40,991 nt of DNA from Sulfuricella sp. (GTDB taxonomy: Bacteria; Pseudomonadota; Gammaproteobacteria; Burkholderiales; Sulfuricellaceae). The stretch lies in contig JAGXQV010000106.1 in NCBI GenBank assembly GCA_018336195.1, positions 1 through 40,991 on the forward strand. Direction: 5' to 3'. A program made the position numbers and the translations under genes. The notes under the pieces were generated by a model, which did not search any database, was not told the DNA's origin, and worked only from the letters and a program-made list of their open reading frames with translations. Positions 22,852-30,714 of the stretch are shown one piece after another (position 1 is the stretch's first letter; every line of letters starts with the position of its first letter).

Positions 22852-23414
22852 TTCAGCACCTCGATCAAAACAGTCGCCAGTTCGTCCAGCGGGACGGACC
22901 TGGCTTGGGGGCAGGCTTTCAGGGCCGATTCCGGCATGGTGCGGGCTTCCGCCGTGGCCGGATCCTGCACCAGGCACAGCCCGCCGGCGGCGGCGATGGC
23001 TTTCAGTCCGCCCGCGCCGTCGTGGTTGGCGCCGGTGAGTACAACACCGACCAGATGGCTGCCGTAAACGTCGGCCGCCGCCTCGAACAGCACATCCAGC
23101 GAGGGGCGCGCGTAGCTGACCTTGGCGTCGTTGGAGAGGGAAAAGGTGTGGTCGTCCTCGATCAGCAAATGGTAGCCCGGCGGCGCCACGTAAATTTTTC
23201 CGGGATCCACGCTTTCCTTCTCCTCCGCTTCCTGCACCGGCAACTTACAGCGTCGCGCCAGCAGATCGACCAGCAGGTTGCGCGATTCCGGGGCGCTATG
23301 CATGACCACCAGCAGCGCCGCCGGAAAGTCCGCCGGGAGCGCCGGCAGGATGGCTTCCAGCGCCGCCAATCCACCGGTCGAACAACCTATCGCGACGGCC
23401 TGGTAGTGGCTCAT
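22848..23414 (-). CDS. cheB: CheB-type protein-glutamate methylesterase, no receiver domain
   Basis: 188 residues, only the catalytic domain. Catalytic triad S12 (GCSTGG), H39 (VVMHSAPESR) and D132 (VVLTGANHDGAGG) are present. Classical CheB has an N-terminal receiver that switches it on; this one lacks it, so it may be constitutive or controlled by partners. It removes methyl groups from glutamates of chemoreceptor-like coiled coils. Both ends overlap neighbours by four bases (cheR upstream, the receiver-kinase downstream). No MCP, CheA or CheW lies in the window, so the substrate may be the hybrid kinase at 24325. Confidence 0.92.
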   Translation of the reverse strand: MSHYQAVAIGCSTGGLAALEAILPALPADFPAALLVVMHSAPESRNLLVDLLARRCKLPVQEAEEKESVDPGKIYVAPPGYHLLIEDDHTFSLSNDAKVSYARPSLDVLFEAAADVYGSHLVGVVLTGANHDGAGGLKAIAAAGGLCLVQDPATAEARTMPESALKACPQARSVPLDELATVLIEVLK

Positions 23415-24244
23415 GCGACCCCCTTGGGAAGGCGCCGGAAGATTTTCAGGCGTGCGTCGAGGGCGCGGAATTCGTTGTCGATCCGCGGCGCCAGCGATTC
23501 CTTCATGCCCAGGCAGAGAATGCCGCCGCGCACCAGGCTGTCGCAGAACAGTTTCTGGACGCGCGCCTGCAATTCGCGGTCGAAATAGATCAGCACGTTG
23601 CGGCACAGGATCAGTTGCATTTCCCCGAACACTCCGTCGGACACCACGTTGTGGTGGGTGAACAGGATGTTGGCCTTGAGCGACTCATCCATTTTCACCA
23701 GGTCGTACTGGGCGTGGTAGTAGTCGGAGAGCGAGCGCGTACCGCCGGCCTTGAAATAATTGCGTGAATATTCCTTGATTCTTTCCGCCGGGAAGATGCC
23801 TTCCTCGGCCTGGGCGAGTGCGCTGTCGTTGATGTCCGTGGAGAATATCCGCGCCCGGTGATAGACGTCCTCTTCCTGCAGCAGGATCGCCAGCGAATAC
23901 GCCTCCTCGCCGGTGGCGCAGCCGACCTGCCAGATGTTGATGCGTGGGAAGGATTTCAGGAGCGGCAGAATCTCGCGGCGCAGGTAGAGGAACACCTCGG
24001 GATCGCGGAACATTTCCGTCACCGGCACCGACAGCCCCGCCAGCACGCGCGGCAGCAGGGAGTCGTCGTGCAGCACCAGGGGGATCAGGTCGGCAGCCCT
24101 TTCCACCTGGAGCTGACGGCATAGCCCCATTACCCGGCGGCGCAGCGAGGCGCGGGCGTAATGGCGGAAATCGTAGCCATGGCGCAAGCGCAGCATGTCG
24201 ATGAACAGTTGCACGGCGATGTCGTCGGTCTTGGTGTGAGGCAT
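23411..24244 (-). CDS. cheR: CheR-type protein-glutamate methyltransferase
   Basis: 277 residues from ATG 24244. The N-terminal helical domain contains HYARASLRRRVMGL, followed by VPVTEMFRDPEVF and the SAM-binding IWQVGCATGEEAYSLAILL, then IFSTDINDSALAQAEEG, FTHHNVVSDGVFGEMQLILC and NVLIYFDRELQ. No C-terminal TPR or pentapeptide-binding extension is seen. It methylates glutamates using S-adenosylmethionine. The stop codon overlaps the cheB start. A half copy of the MITE-like element separates it from the hybrid kinase gene upstream. Confidence 0.94.
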   Translation of the reverse strand: MPHTKTDDIAVQLFIDMLRLRHGYDFRHYARASLRRRVMGLCRQLQVERAADLIPLVLHDDSLLPRVLAGLSVPVTEMFRDPEVFLYLRREILPLLKSFPRINIWQVGCATGEEAYSLAILLQEEDVYHRARIFSTDINDSALAQAEEGIFPAERIKEYSRNYFKAGGTRSLSDYYHAQYDLVKMDESLKANILFTHHNVVSDGVFGEMQLILCRNVLIYFDRELQARVQKLFCDSLVRGGILCLGMKESLAPRIDNEFRALDARLKIFRRLPKGVA

Positions 24245-24259
24245 AGATTTTATATATTC

Positions 24260-24320
24260 AATTGGGGACGCGCCGCAGGCGCTCATCCACTAAAAACTCA
24301 CCACTTAAAACTAAGCACTG
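24260..24320. repeat. Partial MITE-like element (hybrid kinase-cheR gap)
   Basis: CACTAAAAACTCACCACTTA then AAACTAAGCACTG ends at 24320, followed by TTTTTCA where the kinase stop codon lies, exactly the junction seen at thiS (3204-3209). The other half has GACGCGCCGCAGGCGCTC but the left arm of the element is missing. Confidence 0.55.
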
Positions 24321-24324
24321 TTTT

Positions 24325-27300
24325 TCAAGCATTGCCCTTCAGCCACACCCGCATCACCGACAGCAGTTTGTCGATGTCGACGGGCTTGGTCAGGTAGTCG
24401 CTGGCCCCGGCGGCCAGGCACTTTTCGCGGTCGCCGGGCATGGCGCGGGCGGTCAGGGCGAGGATCGGAATGTTGCGCCACGCCGGGATCGCGCGGATCT
24501 CGCGGGTGGTCTGGTAGCCGTCCTTGCCGGGCATCATGATGTCCATCAGGACGATCTCCATGTCCGGGTTGGCTTCGAGTTGCGCCAGCGCCTTGTCGCC
24601 GTCCTGCGCCATCAGCACCTTGAGGCCCTTGCCGCGCAGCACCTTGGAGAGCGCGAAGGTGTTGCGCATGTCGTCGTCCACCACCAGCACCTTGTGGCCG
24701 GCAAGCTGGGTTTCCGCGTCGGACAACGCGCCGGATTCTTCCGGCGCGGGTTGGCGGTGAGCGGGCAGGCCGTTGCCGACCCGGTGGAGGAATAGCGATA
24801 CCTCGTCGAGCAGGCGTTCCGGGGAGCGCTGGCCCTTGATGATGATGCTGTCGGTGTAGGAGCGCAGTTTGAGGACTTCTTCCTCGTCCAGTTCGTGTTC
24901 GGAATAGATGACCACCGGCGGCATCCGGGCGCCCTTTTCGGCAGAGAGCTTTTCGAGGAATTCCAGGTCGCCCTTGTCGGGGAAGCTGAGGTCGAAAATC
25001 AGGCAGTCGACTTCTCCGTTGCGCAGAATCTCCAGGGCATCGGCGCAGCTTTGCGCTTCCAGGATGGTCACGTCGCGGTTGCCGATCAGGTCGGCAACCG
25101 CCTGGCGGGCATGGTCGTCCTTGTCGAGTACCAGCACCTTTTGCGGGGCATGGCGGGCGAAGCGGTTGATCTTCTCGAATGCCCCCTCGATCTGCTCGCG
25201 GGTCACCGGCTTCACGTAAAAGCCCACCGCGCCCATCCCCAGGCCGCGCAGGCTTTCGTCGAAAGCCGACATGAAATGCACGGGAATCTTGCTGGTGGCG
25301 GGGTCGCGCTTCAAGCGCTCCATCACCGACCAGCCGTCCTGGCCGGGCAGGCCGATATCCAGGATGATCCCGGTGGGCTGGCGGCGCGCCGCCAGCGCCA
25401 GGCCTTCCTCGCCGTTGGCGGCGGCCAGGCACTGGAAGCCTTTCTTGCGGGCGAGGTCGCAGACGATGCGCGCGAAAGCCGGATCGTCCTCGATGACCAG
25501 CAGGGTAGCCTCGCCCGTGGGCGGGGGCGCGTCCGGAACCACCTTGGCAGGCTGGGTCGGCGGCATCGGGGAGGGCTGTTGCGGTGCAGCGCCTTGCGGC
25601 ACGGCCATCGCGCCCGGTAAGGGCAGGCTGACGGTGAAGGTGCTGCCCTGGCCTTCCGCGCTCGTCACGCTGATGTCGCCGCCCATCAGGCGCGCCAGTT
25701 TGCGCGAGATGGCCAGCCCCAGGCCGGTACCGCCGAAGCGCCGGCTGGTGCTGCCGTCGGCTTGCTCGAAGGCGTCGAAAATCTTGTCCAGCTTGGCGGC
25801 GGCGATGCCCACCCCGCTGTCGCCGACAGCGATGGTCAGCATTCCGGCGGACGGGCAGGCGAACGCCACCGAAACCTCGCCGCGTTCGGTGAACTTGAGC
25901 GCGTTGCCCACCAGGTTGCTGAGGATTTGCTCGACCTTGCGCCGGTCGGCGCGGAAAGCCGCCGGCACTTCCGCGCCGAGGGCGGTGGAGAAGACCACCC
26001 CCTTGGCTTGCGCCATGTGGCGGAAGCGCCGCTCCAGGGATTGGGTGATGTCGCTGGTGACGATGTCCTCGGGGAGCAGGTCGAGCTTGCCGGCCTCGAT
26101 TTTGGATAGATCGAGGATGTCGTTGATGAGGCTGAGCAGATGGGTGCCGCCCTCGTGGATGATGCGCGCCGATTCGATCTGGTCCTCGCTGAGATTGTCT
26201 TCCTCATTGGATGCCAGGCTCTGGGCGAGGATCAGCATGCTGTTGAGCGGGGTGCGCAACTCATGGGACATATTGGCGAGGAATTCCGATTTGTAGCGGC
26301 TCGCCATGTCCAGTTCGACGGCGCGTTTCTCGGCGACTTGGCGCGCCTCGTCGAGGGCGTTCTCGCGTTCCTGGAGCAGGGTGGCTTTTTTAGTCAGCTC
26401 GTCGTAGGAATTTTGCAGTTCCTCGCTCTGTACCTTGAGTTCTTCTTCGGAAGCGCGCAATTGCTCGGTTTGGTGCTGCAACAGTTCGTTGGATTCGCGC
26501 AGTTCCTCGCTCTGCGCCTGGAGTTCTTCTTCAGAGGCGCGTAATTCTTCGGCCTGGTGTTGGGTTTGTTCGAGCAGTTCGCGGGTGCGCAGGCTGCGAT
26601 TCAGCACTTCCATGTTCACCCCGATGGCCGGCATCAGCGCATCGAGCAAAGCCAGTCGGCTGTCGTCGAAGGCGTGGAAGGCGGCGACCTCGATCACCGC
26701 CAGCAGTTGCTCGGCCCATACCACCGGGTAAGCCACCACCGAGGCGGGCAGCGCTTCGCCCATGCCGGTGGCGATGGCGTATTGGGCGGGCGGCAGGTCG
26801 GTAAGAAAAATCGGCCGGCGCTCCGCCGCGCATTGCCCGACGCTGCCTGCGCCGCGCGCGAAGCTCTCCGGTGCACCGGGAACCCGGGCGAAGTGGGCGA
26901 TGGCGTCGAGCCGGTCGGATTCCGGGTGGAACAGGTAAAACCGCCCGCTGGCGCCGTCCAGCAGGGCCATCAGGCGAGTCAGGAGATGTTCGGCGAGTTC
27001 TTCCATGGTGTCGGCGACGCGCATCGCTGCGGACAACTCGCTGACGTTGCTGCGCACCCAGCGCAGCGCCTCGGCCTTGTGGCCTTCTGCCTTGAAAACC
27101 GCGACGGCGCGGGCCATGTCGCCCACTTCATCGGTCCGCTCGGTGAGCGGCACCGGGGTCGAGAGATCGCCGCCGGCCAAGCGGCTCATGGCTGCCCGCA
27201 AGGTATTGAGGGGGTGCACGATGCCGCGCGTGATCAGCCAGGCTCCCAGGCCGCCGACCAGCAGCAGGCCGAGCATCAGCGCGATGGTGACGGTGCTCAT

Positions 27301-27852
27301 CGACTCCCAGGTGCGATGCGCTTCGTGGTTGAACCAGGCGGCGCGGTTGACCGCGAAGTTCTGGATGCGCCCAATCCGTTCGTCGAGCAGCGGGGCGCGG
27401 CGCGCGTCGGTGTCGTGGAGAAGGATGAACGCCTCCCGGCCCTTGCCGCTTTGTGCCAAACGGAAAATTTCGGCGCGCTCGTACCACCAGGAAGTCAGCA
27501 AGCCGTCGATCGCGTCTACGTCGTCTATCGGTCCCAGGTATTGCTTGCGGATCACCCCCATGTTGTTGGCGATGCGGATTTCGTAATCCTCGACCTTCTG
27601 CTTGATTTCCTCGGCTTCGGCGGGTGAGGCGTGGAGCAGATGGTTCATTTCCTGGCGGATCGCCAGGATGCCTTCCTTGGCGCTGTGGACGTTGTTGATG
27701 ACCGCCAGGGGATGACGGTACATCCGGTCGGCGAGGTCGGCCAGGGTACGGATGTTGTACAGCGCCAGACCGCCCATCAGGCAGGCCATGGTTAGCATCG
27801 CGGCAAACCCTAGCGATAATCTACCGAAGATCGGCATGTTTTTCAGCGACAT
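24325..27852 (-). CDS. Hybrid histidine kinase with MCP-like sensor and three receivers
   Basis: 1175 residues. TM1 at ~13-33, a helical periplasmic sensor like a four-helix-bundle (~34-185), TM2 at ~187-207, HAMP (~208-262), GAF (~285-415), long coiled coil (~425-515) with a 28-residue duplication, kinase H-box FLANMSHELRTPLNSML with H530, ATPase domain (~635-755), Pro-rich linker, then receivers at ~795-910, ~920-1040 and ~1055-1172. All three receivers keep the acceptor aspartate (ILDIGLPG, IFDLSFPD, LMDIMMPG). The membrane half resembles a chemoreceptor, which makes it a candidate target of the CheR and CheB encoded next. A binding-protein gene lies 45 bases upstream on the same strand. 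Confidence 0.93.
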   Translation of the reverse strand: MSLKNMPIFGRLSLGFAAMLTMACLMGGLALYNIRTLADLADRMYRHPLAVINNVHSAKEGILAIRQEMNHLLHASPAEAEEIKQKVEDYEIRIANNMGVIRKQYLGPIDDVDAIDGLLTSWWYERAEIFRLAQSGKGREAFILLHDTDARRAPLLDERIGRIQNFAVNRAAWFNHEAHRTWESMSTVTIALMLGLLLVGGLGAWLITRGIVHPLNTLRAAMSRLAGGDLSTPVPLTERTDEVGDMARAVAVFKAEGHKAEALRWVRSNVSELSAAMRVADTMEELAEHLLTRLMALLDGASGRFYLFHPESDRLDAIAHFARVPGAPESFARGAGSVGQCAAERRPIFLTDLPPAQYAIATGMGEALPASVVAYPVVWAEQLLAVIEVAAFHAFDDSRLALLDALMPAIGVNMEVLNRSLRTRELLEQTQHQAEELRASEEELQAQSEELRESNELLQHQTEQLRASEEELKVQSEELQNSYDELTKKATLLQERENALDEARQVAEKRAVELDMASRYKSEFLANMSHELRTPLNSMLILAQSLASNEEDNLSEDQIESARIIHEGGTHLLSLINDILDLSKIEAGKLDLLPEDIVTSDITQSLERRFRHMAQAKGVVFSTALGAEVPAAFRADRRKVEQILSNLVGNALKFTERGEVSVAFACPSAGMLTIAVGDSGVGIAAAKLDKIFDAFEQADGSTSRRFGGTGLGLAISRKLARLMGGDISVTSAEGQGSTFTVSLPLPGAMAVPQGAAPQQPSPMPPTQPAKVVPDAPPPTGEATLLVIEDDPAFARIVCDLARKKGFQCLAAANGEEGLALAARRQPTGIILDIGLPGQDGWSVMERLKRDPATSKIPVHFMSAFDESLRGLGMGAVGFYVKPVTREQIEGAFEKINRFARHAPQKVLVLDKDDHARQAVADLIGNRDVTILEAQSCADALEILRNGEVDCLIFDLSFPDKGDLEFLEKLSAEKGARMPPVVIYSEHELDEEEVLKLRSYTDSIIIKGQRSPERLLDEVSLFLHRVGNGLPAHRQPAPEESGALSDAETQLAGHKVLVVDDDMRNTFALSKVLRGKGLKVLMAQDGDKALAQLEANPDMEIVLMDIMMPGKDGYQTTREIRAIPAWRNIPILALTARAMPGDREKCLAAGASDYLTKPVDIDKLLSVMRVWLKGNA

Positions 27853-27897
27853 GGGATTTTCTCACTGGAAGCGGTACGGTTATGCATGACGATGTGC

Positions 27898-28680
27898 TCA
27901 GATGCGGGAATTGGCCTGGATAAAGCCGATCAGGCGCTGAATCTCGGGATTGGGGGGGCCGATCGTCACCAGGCCGAGCGGATGATCGTAGTCCGGGGTT
28001 TTGACGAAGCGTGTCTTGTCGTGGTGCGCGCTCCAGCCGGACAGACTGACCACGGCGACGCCGCCCTGATCTTTGGCGACGAGAGGGATGGCATCGCCGG
28101 GAACGGGGGTCTCGCGGATGCCGGTCCGGTAATCCTCGCCATCCATCACTTTGCGCTGGATCACGGTGCGGATGGCGTTGCCGACCACGCTGGTAATTGG
28201 TTGGATGGGCCGGTCGTCGCCACCCAATTCCTTCCAGTTGCCGATCTTGCCGGTGAAGATATCCTTGATCTGGGTGCGGCTCAGTTCCACCACGGGATTA
28301 TCTTGATGCACGATCAGGATCAGGCGGTTCTTGCCCAAACGGGTCATCACCAGGCCGGGCGGAACGGTGAACGCGATACCTTCCTTTTTCGCCACCTGGC
28401 GGGTGGTGTATAGCGCGTCGTCGAGCGATTCGGCGGTCATCGCTGCCTTGGTCTTGCCTTGAAACAAGGCGATCATGCCTTTTCCGGTACCTATCGACTG
28501 GAGTTTGATTGTGTTGCCGGTGGCGGCCTCGAATGGCTCGGCGAGCGGCGCGATGATTTCGTTGGCGACCGTGCTGGCGCCGCTCAACTCAAGCGAATCG
28601 GCGCCGACCGACCCGGCCCGCAACAACAGGAAAAAAATCAGGAATAGCGAGGCGGCGGTTTTCACCGGGAAAGGCTCCAA
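27898..28680 (-). CDS. PstS-like periplasmic substrate-binding protein
   Basis: 260 residues with a signal peptide (SLFLIFFLLLRAGSVGA, cleavage near 27). Family segments are LELSGASTVANEIIAPLAEP at the mature N terminus, SIGTGKGMIALFQGK, VVELSRTQIKDIFTGKIGNW and SVVGNAIRTVIQRKVMDGED, which belong to the phosphate/tungstate-type binding fold. No pstCAB permease genes follow; instead the next gene is the hybrid kinase, so this protein may present a ligand to the kinase rather than to a transporter. Ligand not known; phosphate is only the default for the family. Confidence 0.85.
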   Translation of the reverse strand: MEPFPVKTAASLFLIFFLLLRAGSVGADSLELSGASTVANEIIAPLAEPFEAATGNTIKLQSIGTGKGMIALFQGKTKAAMTAESLDDALYTTRQVAKKEGIAFTVPPGLVMTRLGKNRLILIVHQDNPVVELSRTQIKDIFTGKIGNWKELGGDDRPIQPITSVVGNAIRTVIQRKVMDGEDYRTGIRETPVPGDAIPLVAKDQGGVAVVSLSGWSAHHDKTRFVKTPDYDHPLGLVTIGPPNPEIQRLIGFIQANSRI

Positions 28681-28754
28681 TGGGGGCTATTTTATCTATA
28701 TTATTTGCCCATTATAGACCCGCACGTATCGTGCCGGTAAGGGCGGAAATGGGT

Positions 28755-29984
28755 TTAAACCGCACTTTTTTCGGGCGTTTCGCAGAGCTTGCGCAAGCTG
28801 GGATTGGCGACACCCTCCAGGGCCGCGCGCAGGCCATCCAGCCAGGGCTGGAGGGGGGCTTGCAGGTCGGCGGGCAGATCGGGCGGGACGTCGGCGCGGA
28901 ACACGAATTCCCGGAAAATTTCCGCCACGCTCAGCGCATCCGGGTCGCAACTCAGCAGCCAAGCATGGCTGGCGGTGCGGCTGACCCAGTGGGCCTTTTC
29001 CAGGCGCATCAGGATGTCCTCGCTCTCGTCCAGGCCGACCTGTAAATGCGCCTGGATCTCCGCCAGGGGGAGCGCCGCGCCGCCCAGCCACGCCTGGTAC
29101 AGCACCCGCAGGGCGATCAGCGCCTGGGCGAACTGGAAAGCCGGGGTGTTCTCGTGGCCGCGGATGCTCCTGTGCCAATAGGGTAGGGCCGCCGCCATCA
29201 CCGCGCCGAACAGGATGGTCAGCCACGACAGGTAGACCCATACCAGGAAAATCGGCAGGATCGCGAAGGCTCCGTATACCAGGGTGTAGGTCGGAAAAGT
29301 GGTGAGATAGAGGGCGAACAGCTTTTTCATCAACTCGAACGCCACCCCCGCCACCGCGCCGGCCGCCAGGGCATGGACGGCCTTGACCGTGCGGTTCGGC
29401 ACCGCCAGATAGAGCAGGGTGAGCGCCGCGATGGTCAGCAGCACGGGGGTGAGGTTCAGCGGCACCATCCTCAGCACGGGACTCTCGCCGACCCATCCCA
29501 GCGACAGGCTCACCAGGTAGGAAGTCAGCGACAGGCTGGCCCCCACCAGCAGCGGCCCCAGCGTCAGCACCGCCCAGTAGATCAGGAAACGCTGCAACAG
29601 GGGGCGCGGGCGGCGCACCCGCCAGATCACGTTGAATGCCTGGTTGATGGTGAGCATCAGCATCAACGCCGTGACCGTCAGCAGGGCGATGCCGATTGCG
29701 GTCAAGCGCGCCGCCTTTTCGGAAAACTGGGTCATGTAAACCGCAATGATCTTGCCCGCCGAGTTCGGCACCATGTTGGTGAGCAGGAAAATCTTGACCT
29801 GCGCCATCATCTCGCCGAACACCGGAAACGCTGAAAAAACCGTCACCGCGATGGTGAAGATCGGCACCAGCGCCAGCAGCGTGGTGAGGGTCAGGCTGGC
29901 CGCCACCTGGGCGCAGCGGTCTGCGAGGAAACGCTGCTGAATCAGGCGGGCGAGCTGGATCAGGTCGGCAAGGGAACGGGACAT
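28755..29984 (-). CDS. YihY/BrkB-family inner membrane protein
   Basis: 409 residues from ATG 29984. About six membrane segments lie in residues 35-275, starting RCAQVAASLTLTTLLALVPI with LTAIGIALLTVTALMLMLTI, GASLSLTSYLVSLSLG and VYLSWLTILFGAVMAAALPY. The C-terminal ~140 residues are soluble with a winged-helix look (LPLAEIQAHLQVGLDESEDI). Once called ribonuclease BN, the family is now considered membrane proteins of unclear role. The divergent DUF2069 gene starts 121 bases away, an arrangement familiar in betaproteobacteria. Confidence 0.92.
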   Translation of the reverse strand: MSRSLADLIQLARLIQQRFLADRCAQVAASLTLTTLLALVPIFTIAVTVFSAFPVFGEMMAQVKIFLLTNMVPNSAGKIIAVYMTQFSEKAARLTAIGIALLTVTALMLMLTINQAFNVIWRVRRPRPLLQRFLIYWAVLTLGPLLVGASLSLTSYLVSLSLGWVGESPVLRMVPLNLTPVLLTIAALTLLYLAVPNRTVKAVHALAAGAVAGVAFELMKKLFALYLTTFPTYTLVYGAFAILPIFLVWVYLSWLTILFGAVMAAALPYWHRSIRGHENTPAFQFAQALIALRVLYQAWLGGAALPLAEIQAHLQVGLDESEDILMRLEKAHWVSRTASHAWLLSCDPDALSVAEIFREFVFRADVPPDLPADLQAPLQPWLDGLRAALEGVANPSLRKLCETPEKSAV

Positions 29985-30105
29985 GGGTGGTATGATGCGG
30001 GCTAAGTTTCCGATTGTCGAATGCGCAGCATGATAAATCAATCCGGTGAATCCGATGGCCGCCCAGGCTGGCCGAATCCGCAATAATCCAGATCGTCGCC
30101 CAAAT

Positions 30106-30450
30106 ATGAAAAAACTCGAATGGCTGCATTACGGCAGCATCGCCTCGCTGCTTGCCCTGATGGTCCTGTGCATCGCCTGGGAAGGCTGGCTGGCGCCGGT
30201 CCGCCCCGGCGGTTCCGCAGTGGTGCTCAAGGCCTTGCCCTTGCTGCTGCCGTGGTTCGGCATCGTGCGCGGCAAGGTTTACACCTACCAGTGGTCGTCG
30301 ATGCTGATTCTCCTGTATTTCGCCGAAGGCATGACCCGCGCCTTCACCGACCACGGTCTGGCGGCGTGGCTGGCCGGCGGGGAAATGGTGCTGGCGCTGC
30401 TTTTCTATTTTTGCGCGATTTTCTACGTGCGGGCGGCAACGGCGCGCTAG
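30106..30450 (+). CDS. DUF2069 membrane protein
   Basis: 114 residues from ATG 30106 (MKKLEWLHYGSIASLLALM). Three or four hydrophobic segments: ~11-28, ~41-52, ~61-72 and ~88-108. The blocks VLKALPLLLPWFGIVRGK and YTYQWSSMLILLYFAEGM identify the small proteobacterial DUF2069 family of unknown function, usually beside yihY or wrbA. A longer in-frame ATG at 30046 exists but the homologous part begins here. Its TAG stop codon is the first arm of the inverted-repeat element that follows. Confidence 0.9.
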   Translation: MKKLEWLHYGSIASLLALMVLCIAWEGWLAPVRPGGSAVVLKALPLLLPWFGIVRGKVYTYQWSSMLILLYFAEGMTRAFTDHGLAAWLAGGEMVLALLFYFCAIFYVRAATAR

Positions 30451-30708
30451 AAGCCTGTCGGACTTACTGAATCGAAGCGAAAAATGAGTGGGTAGAGGAC
30501 AGGTTTTGCGAAGTTTCGCCTGAAGGCGAAAGGCCTGCTTACCCCGACACACGGGTTTCAAGCGAATAGTCGGTCAGGTTGAAACGGCGGTTATTGGTAG
30601 GAGCCTGCCATGCAGGCGAGCCGTGTCGCCGGCGGGAACATTGCGACACCGCATCGCGGGCGCGGCCCACTCCTATCACCCCTTCGTTTCATGTTGACAG
30701 GCTCCTAG
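30447..30708. repeat. 262-bp element with 13-bp terminal inverted repeats
   Basis: CTAGAAGCCTGTC (30447-30459) and GACAGGCTCCTAG (30696-30708) match with one mismatch and fill the gap between two convergent genes end to end. Inside, GTAGGAGCCTGCCATGCAGG with CGCGGGCGCGGCCCACTCC (30599-30673) looks like a common GTAGGAGC/GCTCCTAC REP sequence, and 30517-30536 holds a GCGAAGTTTCGC-type hairpin. No open frame. Could be a MITE or a composite of REP sequences. Confidence 0.7.
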
Positions 30709-30714
30709 CCTGAA

